A DNA stretch of 64,000 nt from Chromohalobacter beijerinckii. GTDB taxonomy: Bacteria > Pseudomonadota > Gammaproteobacteria > Pseudomonadales > Halomonadaceae. Below are positions 20,739 through 30,455 of the stretch, piece by piece. Each line of letters starts with the position of its first letter. The stretch's first letter is position 1. Both the position numbers and the translations under genes were made by a program. Below the pieces are notes generated by a model, which saw only the letters and a program-made list of their open reading frames with translations, had not been told where the DNA came from and did no database searches. The stretch covers positions 62,001 through 126,000 of the forward strand of contig NZ_JAKGAK010000007.1 in assembly GCF_023061185.1 (NCBI RefSeq), read 5' to 3'.

Positions 20739-21356
20739 ATGACGCAGGAAACACCTAAGCAAACTCGCCGGGAGCAGATCCTCCAGGCGCTGGCGCTGAT
20801 GTTGCAGGAGGACAGCGGCAAGCGGATCACCACCGCCGCGCTGGCCCGCCAGGTCGGCGTCAGCGAAGCCGCCCTCTACCGGCATTTCCCCAGCAAGGCG
20901 CGGATGTTCGAAGGGCTGATCGAATTCATAGAGGAGACGCTGTTCGAGCGCATCCGTCGCATTCTCGATGAAGAGCCGCAGGCACTGGCGCGCTGTCATC
21001 ATATTCTGACACTGCTGCTGGGCTTCGCCGAAAAGAACCCCGGCCTGTGTCGGCTACTCGGTGGCGATGCCTTGACCGGCGAGACCGCGCGCTTGCGCGT
21101 GCGCATGACGCAGCTCTTCGACCGCCTGGAAACCCAGCTCAAGCAGATCCTGCGCGAAGCCGAGATTCACGAAGGCTTGCGCACCACGCTACAGGTCTCG
21201 GCCGCTGCCAACCTGCTGCTGGCCACCGCCGATGGGCGCATCACGCAATACGTGCGCAGCGACTTCCGGCGCCTGCCCACCGAGCACTGGGAAGATCAGT
21301 GGCAGATGCTCTCCGCCCGCCTGCTGGTCGCTATACCGCACCCTGCCCACGTGTAG
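20739..21356 (+). CDS. slmA: Nucleoid occlusion factor SlmA
   Basis: A 205-aa TetR-like protein that binds chromosomal sites and blocks FtsZ assembly over the nucleoid. The N-terminus QTRREQILQALALML, the HTH RITTAALARQVGVSEAALYR and HFPSKARMFEGLIEFIEETL match SlmA closely and differ from drug-responsive TetR proteins. It lies next to argB, as in pseudomonads. I saw no copy of the SlmA site GTGAGTACTCAC in the window. Confidence 0.92.
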   Translation: MTQETPKQTRREQILQALALMLQEDSGKRITTAALARQVGVSEAALYRHFPSKARMFEGLIEFIEETLFERIRRILDEEPQALARCHHILTLLLGFAEKNPGLCRLLGGDALTGETARLRVRMTQLFDRLETQLKQILREAEIHEGLRTTLQVSAAANLLLATADGRITQYVRSDFRRLPTEHWEDQWQMLSARLLVAIPHPAHV

Positions 21357-21366
21357 ACGCTGCATA

Positions 21367-21399
21367 CGATAATGCCCGGCACATGGCCGGGCATTATCG
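21367..21399. terminator. Bidirectional terminator between slmA and rpoH
   Basis: Perfect 14-bp stem CGATAATGCCCGGC / GCCGGGCATTATCG with loop ACATG, between the convergent 3' ends. The A/T-rich stem base replaces a long T-run. Confidence 0.75.
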
Positions 21400-21450
21400 C
21401 TTTCGCGGACTGATCGTCTCGCGTCTATCTTTTCGAATTAGCGCTCAAAC

Positions 21451-22317
21451 TCAGGCAGCGAAGGAGTCACCGAGCTGCTGCTTGATCTTCTTCATGGCGT
21501 TCTTCTCGAGCTGGCGAATACGCTCGGCTGAGACGCCGTACACGTCGGCCAGCTCATGCAGCGTGGACTTGGACTCGGAAAGCCAGCGACGCTTGAGGAT
21601 ATCCTGCGAACGCTCGTCGAGCTCACCCAGCGCCGACTGCAAGCGGTGCGAGGAATCCTCTTCCCAGTCCGCAGCTTCGAGCTGCGCGGCAGGATCGTAG
21701 CGCTCATCATCGAGGTAATGGACCGGCGCCTGATAGCCCTGATCTTCATCTTCAGAAGGCGAGGCATCGTAGCCGGCATCGAACGACGAGAGACGGCCTT
21801 CCATCTCACGCACCACCTGCGGCTTGACGTCGAGATCCTTGGCGATGGCATCGACCTCATCATTGTTGAGCCACGCCAAGCGCTTCTTGGCACCACGCAG
21901 ATTGAAGAACAGCTTGCGTTGGGCCTTGGTGGTGGCGATCTTCACGATGCGCCAGTTGCGCAGCACGTATTCGTGAATCTCGGCCTTGATCCAGTGCACG
22001 GCAAACGATACCAGGCGCACTCCCTGATTCGGATCGAAACGCTTGACGGCTTTCATCAAGCCGACGTTGCCTTCCTGAATCAGGTCGGCCTGAGGCAGAC
22101 CGTAGCCGGAATAGCTGCGTGCGATGTGCACCACGAAACGCAGGTGCGACATGACAAGCCGCCGCGCCGCTTCGAGATCCCCCTGTTCGTACAGACGGAA
22201 GCCCAGCTCTCGCTCCTCGTCTGATGACAGCACAGCAATACGATTGACGGCCTGAATGTAACCATTCAGGTCATGGCCGGGAGAAAGATGACCCACGGGC
22301 TGAAGACTGTTGCTCAT
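21451..22317 (-). CDS. rpoH: Heat-shock sigma factor sigma-32
   Basis: A 288-aa alternative sigma factor for heat-shock promoters. Region 2 shows [20 protein letters not shown] with [14 protein letters not shown]. The rpoH-specific box reads QRKLFFNLR, near residue 132. Region 4 ends [13 protein letters not shown]. It is separated by a promoter region from ftsX and is likely to be transcribed on its own, and also from ftsYEX read-through. Synthesis in relatives is controlled by mRNA melting; I did not fold the leader. Confidence 0.96.
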   Translation of the reverse strand: MSNSLQPVGHLSPGHDLNGYIQAVNRIAVLSSDEERELGFRLYEQGDLEAARRLVMSHLRFVVHIARSYSGYGLPQADLIQEGNVGLMKAVKRFDPNQGVRLVSFAVHWIKAEIHEYVLRNWRIVKIATTKAQRKLFFNLRGAKKRLAWLNNDEVDAIAKDLDVKPQVVREMEGRLSSFDAGYDASPSEDEDQGYQAPVHYLDDERYDPAAQLEAADWEEDSSHRLQSALGELDERSQDILKRRWLSESKSTLHELADVYGVSAERIRQLEKNAMKKIKQQLGDSFAA

Positions 22318-22416
22318 GCAGATGTCTCCATCGGTTGTTCACCCTGCGTGCGTGGCGTATCCAACATCCACGGCTGCACGGCGAAGGAATCATGTGCCTG
22401 ATAACACGTATGACCC

Positions 22417-22446
22417 ATTAGAAGGCTAACTTGAACGAAAGTTCAA
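22417..22446 (-). promoter_or_regulatory. Sigma-E-like promoter of rpoH
   Basis: On the minus strand TTGAACTT (22446-22439) is followed by 16 bases and TCTAAT (22422-22417). This fits the extracytoplasmic sigma-E consensus GAACTT-N16-TCTGA and closely resembles the sigma-E promoter of E. coli rpoH as I remember it. The same bases give a sigma-70 reading, TTGAAC-N18-TCTAAT. TTGAAC-GAAA-GTTCAA also forms a small dyad. Confidence 0.55.
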
Positions 22447-22470
22447 TACATGCCATCAGGCTTGTCAAGC

Positions 22471-23462
22471 CTAGCGGGGTTTGATGTCGGCAAGATGACG
22501 GCCGACGGCTAACCAAGCACCCAGCCAGCCAAGCAGTGTACTACAAAAACATAGCAAAACCGATCCCCCGAGGCCTAGTCGCGGCAACGTGAAGTGTGCC
22601 CCGTAACTCTCGGCCAAGGCGGTGACCGGCGCTGACAACCAATGCCCCCCAGGACCAGTAGTACGATTGCCAGCACGCCTCCCCCCAGGCCGTACCAGGC
22701 ACCGCTATACAGGAACGGGCGGCGTACGAACGCATGCGTAGCCCCGATCAAGGTCACCACCTCGATCTCCTGACGACGGCTCTCCACCGCCAAGCGAATG
22801 GTGTTGCCAACCACTAGCAGCACGCCCAACCCGAACAACCCCGCCAGCGCCAGCGCCAAACGCTGCCCCAATTCAGCCAGCCGCCGCAGACGCTCCAGCC
22901 AAGCGAGATCGACACGCGCCTCGTCGACGCCATCGACCGCTTCGAGGTTACTCGCCAGCACACGCACCGCATCGGGGTCGGTATCGGCCGGAGTAACCAC
23001 CACCGCTGCGGGTAGCGGATTGTCTTCCAACGAAGCCAATGCATCCTCGAGTCCGACGCCTTGCTGGAATTCGGCCAGGCCTTCGGCGGCAGTCACCAGG
23101 CGCGCTCCCGCCACAGGGGTCTGATCGCGCAGTCGCGCAGCGACATCCATCGCCGCGCGCTCATCGAGGCGCGTATCGAGATAGACGGTCACGGTCGCGC
23201 TTTCATCGAGCTCGGCATCCAGCAATCGGGCGCTGTCCAGCGCCAGCCATAGCCCGCTGGGCAACACCAGAGCGATGGCGATCGCCAGCATGGTCAACAG
23301 GCTGCTCAGCGGGCGTTTGGCGAGCCGCTGAGCACTATCGAGCCACATCGCGCGATGATGACGCAGCCAGGCTCGCGTGCGACTTTCCAGACCTACCTGA
23401 GAGGCTCGGGCGCCACGACGCGCGGGACGCTGGCTTTCAGAAGACGTCGTGCGTCGGGTCAT
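22471..23462 (-). CDS. ftsX: Cell division protein FtsX, reading frame broken near the C-terminus
   Basis: Membrane subunit of FtsEX, which activates periplasmic amidases at the septum. The frame from the ATG at 23462 runs 295 codons and stops at 22575. Its last residues (IGCQRRSPPWPRV...) do not resemble FtsX. Shifting by one base in the six-G tract at 22645-22650 gives a normal tail (HWLSAPVTALAESYGAHF, then SVLLCF...GWLGAWLAV and HLADIKPR) ending at 22471. Three membrane segments are intact and the fourth is lost without the shift. A one-base sequencing error is likeliest. The gene overlaps ftsE by ATGA. Confidence 0.85.
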
Positions 23463-24127
23463 GCCGCCTCCTCGTCGCCGACCAACCGCCCCTCACGCAG
23501 ACGCAGGACACGGTGCCGTAGGCGCGTGATCAGGGCCAGGTCGTGGCTTGCAACCATCACCGTGGTACCGATTCGGTTGAAATCCTCGAACAGCCGCATG
23601 ATATCGGCCGAGAGCTGTGGGTCGAGGTTGCCGGTAGGCTCGTCGGCGAGCAGCAACGACGGCTTGTTGACCACCGCTCGCGCAATACCGATGCGTTGGC
23701 GTTCACCGCTCGAGAGTTCGATGGGCAGCGCCGTTTCCCGATACAGTAGACCGACCTTGTCCAATGCCGCCCGTACACGGCGCGCCGACTCGCGGGGCTC
23801 CACGCCCTGAATCTCCAACGGCAGCGCCACGTTGGCGAAAACGCTGCGGTCGAACAGCAACTGGTGGTCCTGGAACACCACCCCGATTTGGCGGCGATAG
23901 TAAGGGATTTGGCTGAGATGAAAGCGGTCGAGGTCGTGACCGGCCACTAGTACGCGACCCCGTGAAGGCTTTTCCAGGCGCATGATCAAGCGCAGCAGCG
24001 AGCTCTTGCCGGCCCCCGAATGCCCGGTGAGGAACAACATTTCGCCCCGCCCCACCCGGAAGTTGATATCGGCGAGGGCCTCGGAGCGCCCGCCGTAACG
24101 TTTGCCGACATGCTCGAAGACGATCAT
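23459..24127 (-). CDS. ftsE: Cell division ATP-binding protein FtsE
   Basis: A 222-aa ABC ATPase. Walker A is GHSGAGKSS, the signature is LSSGERQR (the usual second Gly replaced by Glu-type variant), and Walker B is LLLADEPTGNLD. It couples ATP hydrolysis to FtsX and septal hydrolase activation. I choose the ATG at 24127 (MIVFEHVGKRY); the longer frame overlaps ftsY. It starts 4 bases past the ftsY stop and overlaps ftsX, the classic ftsYEX operon. Confidence 0.96.
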   Translation of the reverse strand: MIVFEHVGKRYGGRSEALADINFRVGRGEMLFLTGHSGAGKSSLLRLIMRLEKPSRGRVLVAGHDLDRFHLSQIPYYRRQIGVVFQDHQLLFDRSVFANVALPLEIQGVEPRESARRVRAALDKVGLLYRETALPIELSSGERQRIGIARAVVNKPSLLLADEPTGNLDPQLSADIMRLFEDFNRIGTTVMVASHDLALITRLRHRVLRLREGRLVGDEEAA

Positions 24128-24131
24128 ACCG

Positions 24132-25592
<1,461 letters not shown>

Positions 25593-25713
25593 GGGCGTGA
25601 TCTACGTCTACGCGGACGACGCGCGCCACGCTCCCCGCGACACGGCGGGAATGACGCCCGGCGTCCTGAAGTGTCTGAATCGCCACATCCTATCACTGTG
25701 CGGCGGGTGGCGG

Positions 25714-25719
25714 TACAAT
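25714..25719 (+). promoter_or_regulatory. Possible -10 of rsmD with very short leader
   Basis: TACAAT lies 10 bases before the rsmD ATG, and no good -35 or ribosome site is visible. If used, the message would be almost leaderless. Weak evidence. Confidence 0.25.
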
Positions 25720-25728
25720 CCGCTCATC

Positions 25729-26352
25729 ATGAATCGACGTCGTTCCTCCTCCTCCAAGCGCCCTGCCCGTGGCACACGCCGCGCATCGCCGTCACGCGCA
25801 AACGGACGCTTGCGCCTCATCGGCGGCGACTACCGTCGTCGCCAGCTGCCCGTGCTCGAGCGGCCCGGCCTGCGCCCCACGCCGGACCGCATCCGCGAGA
25901 CGCTGTTCAACTGGCTGGCCTTCGAGCTCGCCGGCGCACACGTTCTGGACTTGTACGCCGGTACCGGTGCGCTAGGGCTAGAGGCACTCTCGCGCGGCGC
26001 CGCTCAGGCCCTTTTCGTGGAGACCGAAAGCGATGTCGCCGCCAGCCTGAGCACCAATATCGACACGCTGGGCGCCAATGGCCATGTGCAGCGCCAACCC
26101 GCCATGGCATTTCTCGCCGGCCCCGTCACGCCCTTCGATATCGTGTTCCTCGATCCGCCCTTTCGTCAGGGCCACGCCGTCGATGCCTGCCAAGCGCTAG
26201 AGGAGCACGGTTGGCTCAGTGAGGAGGCATTGATCTATCTGGAAATAGAGCACGAGAGCGTGCCTCAGGTGCCCGCTAACTGGCAACTGCATCGCGAGGT
26301 GCGCGCCGGCGATGGCATCGGGCGTCTTTATCGCCGCCACCGCGCTACCTGA
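25729..26352 (+). CDS. rsmD: 16S rRNA m2G966 methyltransferase
   Basis: A 207-aa RNA methyltransferase modifying G966 of 16S rRNA. Motifs are RLIGGDYRRRQLPV, PTPDRIRETLFNWL, the SAM loop VLDLYAGTGALGLEALSRGA and the catalytic DPPF. It is divergent from ftsY, the conserved ftsY-rsmD arrangement. The frame is open 80 codons further upstream, but those overlap the ftsY start. The ATG at 25729 lies shortly after a TACAAT box, so the leader may be very short. Confidence 0.93.
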   Translation: MNRRRSSSSKRPARGTRRASPSRANGRLRLIGGDYRRRQLPVLERPGLRPTPDRIRETLFNWLAFELAGAHVLDLYAGTGALGLEALSRGAAQALFVETESDVAASLSTNIDTLGANGHVQRQPAMAFLAGPVTPFDIVFLDPPFRQGHAVDACQALEEHGWLSEEALIYLEIEHESVPQVPANWQLHREVRAGDGIGRLYRRHRAT

Positions 26353-26380
26353 CGCCCTGTCGGGGCCTGGAGACGCTTGT

Positions 26381-26401
26381 CGCGCGCGCCGCGCGCGCGT
26401 A
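26381..26401. repeat. Alternating CG tract between rsmD and zapB
   Basis: Two runs of (CG)4 to (GC)4 interrupted by one CC step. Alternating purine-pyrimidine tracts of this kind can adopt Z-DNA; no function is evident. Confidence 0.5.
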
Positions 26402-26475
26402 CGCTAGCCGCCAACGGCTCGGCAAGATTCGCCCGTGCCACTCGCATCGCCCCATCCAACGTGTAGGAGAAGTCC

Positions 26476-26685
26476 ATGAGCCTCGAACTCTTCAACCAGC
26501 TCGAGCAGAAGGTGCAGAACGCTGTCGAGACCATCGAGATGCTGAAAATGGAGGCGGAAGAGCTGCGCGAGGAGAACACGCGCCTCAAGCAGGAGCGTGA
26601 TGAATGGGAGCGCCGTCTTAACGGACTGTTAGGCAAGTTCCAGGATATCGAAGACGACACCAGCGACAACGCGCAAAGCCAGTAA
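26476..26685 (+). CDS. zapB: ZapB-like coiled-coil cell division protein
   Basis: A 69-aa, strongly charged protein that is a single continuous coiled coil from about residue 5 to 55 (LFNQLEQKVQNAVETIEMLK, then EELREENTRL). Length and heptads match the ZapB/TIGR02449 group, which in E. coli bundles at the Z-ring through ZapA. Other short coiled-coil proteins could look alike. AGGAG sits 6 bases before the ATG. It follows rsmD with a 123-base gap. Confidence 0.8.
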   Translation: MSLELFNQLEQKVQNAVETIEMLKMEAEELREENTRLKQERDEWERRLNGLLGKFQDIEDDTSDNAQSQ

Positions 26686-26718
26686 CCCAGAACCAATACT
26701 TCAAAACGGGAAGCGTCG

Positions 26719-27195
26719 TCAGTCGACCGCTCGTGCTTGGAGCGACACCGACATCAGGACCGCCGCTTCCCGTTCGCTGCCTCTCGCCTCTACGGGAGGA
26801 TAGTAACCACGCCGACGCCCATCTTCGCTGAAACCGTATCGACGGTACAGCGCCAGGGCGGGCGCGTTGCTTTCGCGCACTTCCAGCAGTAAGCGCTCGG
26901 CACCGCCTTGTCGGGAGCGCGTCACGAGATGTGCGAGCAACATGCCTGCTACGCCCTGACGACGCGCGTGTGGCACCACGGTGATCGCTTGCAGCTCGGC
27001 TTCGAAGGGCAACCAGGCAAGCACCGCATACCCTAGTAGGACCGCATCACGCCACGCCCCCCAGACTTCCAGGGTGTCGTCGGCGAGTGCCTGCGCGAGG
27101 GTCGCTCGCCTCCAAGGGTGTACCTGCCCTGCTTCCTCGAGCGCCGCCACGGATTCCAGATGCGCCACAGCGAGACGCTCAAGATGCATCGTCAT
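26719..27195 (-). CDS. rimI: Ribosomal protein S18 alanine N-acetyltransferase
   Basis: A 158-aa GNAT acetyltransferase. The acetyl-CoA loop reads VVPHARRQGVAGMLL and motif B LLLEVRESNAPALALYRRYGF, with Tyr-Tyr-Pro near the end, as in RimI, which acetylates the N-terminus of S18. The start overlaps the end of the upstream gene: ATG codons at 27195 and 27189 are both possible and ribosome sites are weak. The holD-rimI pairing supports the call. Confidence 0.88.
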   Translation of the reverse strand: MTMHLERLAVAHLESVAALEEAGQVHPWRRATLAQALADDTLEVWGAWRDAVLLGYAVLAWLPFEAELQAITVVPHARRQGVAGMLLAHLVTRSRQGGAERLLLEVRESNAPALALYRRYGFSEDGRRRGYYPPVEARGSEREAAVLMSVSLQARAVD

Positions 27196-28030
27196 GTCCG
27201 GCCCAGGCCTCGCGCCATGACGCAAGCTGCGGCCACAAAGCGCGCTTGGCAGCGGCGGACGACTTAAGCTCCGACAACGACGGCAGCGTCCAGCATGGCA
27301 AGCTTAAGGTCTCGCTGCGTGCTTCCTCGAGAGCCAGTACCGCGTCCAGGGTCGTATTCTGGCCGAACACCAACAGCCGCTCGGGGCGCCAGCCGCGCCG
27401 CGCCTGGCCAGCGAGATAGGCACGCAAGCCATCGCGCGCCTCGTCCAGGGGCGCTGTCGCCGGCGCGTTATCGACGAGCGGCCATTGAAAGCTGCGGAAC
27501 TCGAGCGCCACATCCACGGCAATGCCGGCCGCGCGCAGCAGGTTGCCAAGCAGTTCATGCGCCACTCGATCGGGTGCGCTAGCCTCGGGCACCAGCAGCA
27601 ACCAGCGCCCCTCCAAGGCCGCGACTTGCAGGTCGTAGCGCAGCGCCGTGTGCGCCTCGGTCTCGCCGACATCCGCGGTCGGCGTCGCTGGTTCGGCTTC
27701 GGTGGCAGGCTCCGGTGCCGAAGACGACGACGCGGGCGGCGCATCACCCAGCAACAATGCCCGTGCAGATGCATTCACGACCGGCTTGCCGGTATCTCGC
27801 GACGGCGTTGCTCCCGAAGACGCCTCGCTCGAAGATGGCGTCGACGGTACCTTCGCCGCGTCGTCGAGCAGCGCTTGCAAGCGCGCACCGTGGCTCGTCG
27901 GCGCTTCGACCGGTGCCGCTTCCCATTCGCACGCAGGCGTAGGCAGCGCATTGGGCAGCCGATAACGGCTGGTCCAAGCACCAAGCCCCATAGCCTCGAG
28001 ATATTGCAACCGCTGGACGTCGCCTACCAT
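27179..28030 (-). CDS. holD: Probable DNA polymerase III psi subunit with long linker
   Basis: A 283-aa protein directly upstream of rimI, the place of holD in enterobacteria and of the psi gene described in Pseudomonas. The N-terminus LQYLEAMGLGAWTSRYRLP resembles the HolD chi-binding start. Residues about 45-120 are Ser/Ala/Pro/Glu-rich low complexity. The C-terminal half (LLLVPEASAP, RLLVFGQNTTLDA) resembles the psi core. I choose the ATG at 28030, 2 bases before the bolA stop. The call rests on position and weak similarity. The protein is about twice the length of E. coli HolD. Confidence 0.6.
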   Translation of the reverse strand: MVGDVQRLQYLEAMGLGAWTSRYRLPNALPTPACEWEAAPVEAPTSHGARLQALLDDAAKVPSTPSSSEASSGATPSRDTGKPVVNASARALLLGDAPPASSSSAPEPATEAEPATPTADVGETEAHTALRYDLQVAALEGRWLLLVPEASAPDRVAHELLGNLLRAAGIAVDVALEFRSFQWPLVDNAPATAPLDEARDGLRAYLAGQARRGWRPERLLVFGQNTTLDAVLALEEARSETLSLPCWTLPSLSELKSSAAAKRALWPQLASWREAWAGHDDAS

Positions 28031-28031
28031 G

Positions 28032-28343
28032 TCAGCCTGCGCCGCCGCCTCGACAATTGGGAGAATCCGGACGCGTCGCGGCACGCTGGTGCCATTCCTC
28101 GGGCGTATAGAGGTGCAAGGCCAAAGCGTGCACCGGACCGGAAAGCTCGTCGGCGAGCAACGCGTAGACCTGCTGATGGCGCTTGACCGGCATCAGGCCC
28201 GCGAAGCGCTCGGCGACCAACGTCACCTTGAAGTGCGTTTCGGAGTCCGGCGGCACATTGTGCATGTGGCTTTCGTTCTCGACCGCCGCATGCTCGGGGT
28301 CGAGTGACTGCAGCTTCTCTTCGATACGTGCCTGAACACTCAT
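28032..28343 (-). CDS. bolA: BolA family protein
   Basis: A 103-aa protein with the BolA class II KH-like fold (IEEKLQSLDPEHAAVENES, HFKVTLVAERFAGLMPVKRH, VHALALHLYTPEEW). BolA proteins work with monothiol glutaredoxins in iron-sulfur handling and affect envelope and stress gene expression. The invariant C-terminal His is present (HALALH). The ATG at 28343 has AGGAGGAAGG ahead of it. It is followed 1 base later by the holD-like gene. Confidence 0.93.
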   Translation of the reverse strand: MSVQARIEEKLQSLDPEHAAVENESHMHNVPPDSETHFKVTLVAERFAGLMPVKRHQQVYALLADELSGPVHALALHLYTPEEWHQRAATRPDSPNCRGGGAG

Positions 28344-28409
28344 GACACCTTCCTCCTCTGTCGGATACGCGTCATTGTAACGTTTCCCGCGGTGGGGAAT
28401 AAGCATCGC

Positions 28410-29789
28410 TCACGCCTTGGCGCGCGCCAGCGGAATCCGCCACACACTGAGTGCCAATGCCACCACCACACTGGCACAGCCCAGCCACAGCGCATACGAC
28501 AGCGAGCCCCAGGAAAGTGCCAGCATCAACCCCACGGAGGCGGTCCCCAAGGCTTGGCCGAAGGTCCGTACCGAGGCCAGCACGCCCGAGGCATTGGCGC
28601 TATAGGTCAACGCCACGCTGCCGATCATCTCGCGATTGTTAGGCGCCTGGAAAAGCCCATAGCCAACCCCGCATAACACTGCCCGCCAAGCAATCGACAC
28701 GGCGCCAGACTCGGCCGTCAGCGTTACCAGGCTCAGCATCCCGAGTAGGAAGATCGCCAGGCCGAGCGACGAGATCAATGTCGGATTGAAGCGGTCGGCG
28801 AGCCGCCCCGAGAGCGGCCCTATCAGCATCAGCGCTAGTGGCCAGGGGGTGAATAGCAAGGCCGCCTCGAGCGGCGTCGCGCCCATCACCGTCTGAAACA
28901 TGAACGGCAGCCCTACGAAGGTGATTCCCTGGGCAACGAAGGCCATCAGCGAGATCATCGCGGCGATGCTAAAGCGCGTGGCACGAAACATGGGCAACGG
29001 CACCAAGGGCGCATTCGCGCTTCGTTGGCGCCACACGAACAGCACCAGGCACAGCACGCTGAGCAGCAACGGCAACCAGGCACTCGTACCGCGCGCACCG
29101 TGGCCGATATGATCGAGCGAAAACACGAAACCGCTGAGCATCGAGGCCGAGAGCAGTGCCCCTAGCCAATCGAATCCCCGGGACTCGATCGTCTCGCTGG
29201 GTAGCGCGCGAATCCCCAGGATCAAGGCAAGCAGCCCCAGCGGCACGTTGATCGCGAACAGCCACGGCCAACTCGCGAAATGCAGGATGATGCCGCCCAG
29301 CGATGGGCCGAAGGCGATGCCGAAGGCCACCACCAAGGCACCCATACCGATTGCCGAGCCCAACAGCCGCGAGGGAAAGATCAAGCGATACATGGATGGG
29401 CCAATGCTCAACATCGCCGCAGCGCCGATGCCTTGCAACATGCGCGATGCTACCAGCCATTCGAAACTGCGCGACAACGCACAACATAGCGAGGCCAACA
29501 CGAACAACGCCAGGCCGCCCAAGTACAGGTGTCGCCGCCCAATAAGCCGACTCAAGGCAGCAAATCCCAGCAACAGGGCCGCGCATACCAGCTGATAGAC
29601 GTTAGTGACCCACACCGCGCGCGACTCGCTCACCGTCAACTCTTGCGCCAGAGTGGGCAACGCGATATTGACGATGCCGTTATCAAGCACCGACATCAAC
29701 GTTCCCAACACCATCACCAGCATCGCCAAGCGGCGCTGGGGGCCGGGTAGCCCTTCGTCGCCGGGACGTGTCACGAAAAGACGCCGCAT
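28410..29789 (-). CDS. DHA2-family MFS drug transporter
   Basis: A 459-aa inner-membrane protein with 14 predicted helices, the EmrB/QacA type. Motif A-like SRLIGRRHLYLGG and motif C-like GIAFGPSLGGI mark a proton-coupled exporter of the DHA2 family. The frame allows GTG starts at 29795 and 29840. I prefer the ATG at 29789, although the ribosome site is poor for all. No regulator or membrane-fusion partner is adjacent, so substrate cannot be inferred. Confidence 0.85.
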   Translation of the reverse strand: MRRLFVTRPGDEGLPGPQRRLAMLVMVLGTLMSVLDNGIVNIALPTLAQELTVSESRAVWVTNVYQLVCAALLLGFAALSRLIGRRHLYLGGLALFVLASLCCALSRSFEWLVASRMLQGIGAAAMLSIGPSMYRLIFPSRLLGSAIGMGALVVAFGIAFGPSLGGIILHFASWPWLFAINVPLGLLALILGIRALPSETIESRGFDWLGALLSASMLSGFVFSLDHIGHGARGTSAWLPLLLSVLCLVLFVWRQRSANAPLVPLPMFRATRFSIAAMISLMAFVAQGITFVGLPFMFQTVMGATPLEAALLFTPWPLALMLIGPLSGRLADRFNPTLISSLGLAIFLLGMLSLVTLTAESGAVSIAWRAVLCGVGYGLFQAPNNREMIGSVALTYSANASGVLASVRTFGQALGTASVGLMLALSWGSLSYALWLGCASVVVALALSVWRIPLARAKA

Positions 29790-29895
29790 CAGCACGTCAA
29801 CATACCCTTGACCTTCACCGACGCTCTCATCCCGCGACACACCGGCGGCTCAATAGCCGCCGCGCACCGGTTCTCTACACTACTCACCGAACGCG

Positions 29896-30282
29896 TCAAT
29901 CCTCGTCGGTTTCAAGCAGCAGGCTATCGTCGATCTCGGAAATCTCGAGCGGCACTTCATCATCGAGATCCAACGCCAGATAGCTGTGTTCGACAACGAG
30001 GAACTGCTCGAACAGCGCCCAGTCGAGCGGTTCCGGCCACTGGCGCGCGTCTTCTTCCCAAGCGCTCAACTCGTTCTCGAGCAGATCGAGGTGGCGCTCG
30101 CGTACGTAAGCGGCCAGAACCTCGGGCGAGTCCATTTCCGGGATCAGGTAGACGGTGCTTTCACGCTCGACATCATCGAGGGTCAAATCGTCCTCACCGA
30201 CGGTGGGCTCCAGCGAGTTGATCCAGTCAACGAACGCCTGGGTCGGCTTGACGCTCAGCGCGGAGCGGTTAAGCAGTTTCAT
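29896..30282 (-). CDS. Acidic protein of unknown function
   Basis: A 127-aa soluble protein that I do not recognise. It begins MKLLNRSALSVKPTQAFVDW and continues with a strongly acidic sequence, ending in DDSLLLETDED. There are no membrane segments or cysteines. The ATG at 30282 has AGGAG 8 bases ahead, and codon use matches its neighbours, so it is a real gene. It lies 173 bases downstream of lysS on the same strand and may share its transcript. Confidence 0.75.
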   Translation of the reverse strand: MKLLNRSALSVKPTQAFVDWINSLEPTVGEDDLTLDDVERESTVYLIPEMDSPEVLAAYVRERHLDLLENELSAWEEDARQWPEPLDWALFEQFLVVEHSYLALDLDDEVPLEISEIDDSLLLETDED

Positions 30283-30331
30283 CGGGATTCTCCTGGACAG
30301 ACGGGGCACGACGCCAAAACGCCGCCATTAT

Positions 30332-30348
30332 GGGCGCTCGAAGCGCCC
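30332..30348 (-). terminator. Hairpin downstream of lysS
   Basis: Perfect 7-bp repeat GGGCGCT / AGCGCCC with a 3-base loop, flanked by ATTAT and ATAAT that can extend the stem. There is no clear T-run; it may be a partial terminator between lysS and the acidic-protein gene. Confidence 0.35.
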
Positions 30349-30455
30349 CTTACCAATAATTTCCGCCCCGGCCGAACAGCACCGCCATGGGCGCCTATCG
30401 CCCACCCGTGCGGAGCGCGCAGATGACGCACCATGGCCAAACGAGCAAAGCACCT

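Noticed and set aside
26705-26775. 11-bp inverted repeat AACGGGAAGCG / CGCTTCCCGTT spanning the end of rimI
   Set aside because: The arms are 49 bases apart and one lies in coding sequence, so a terminator role is unlikely.
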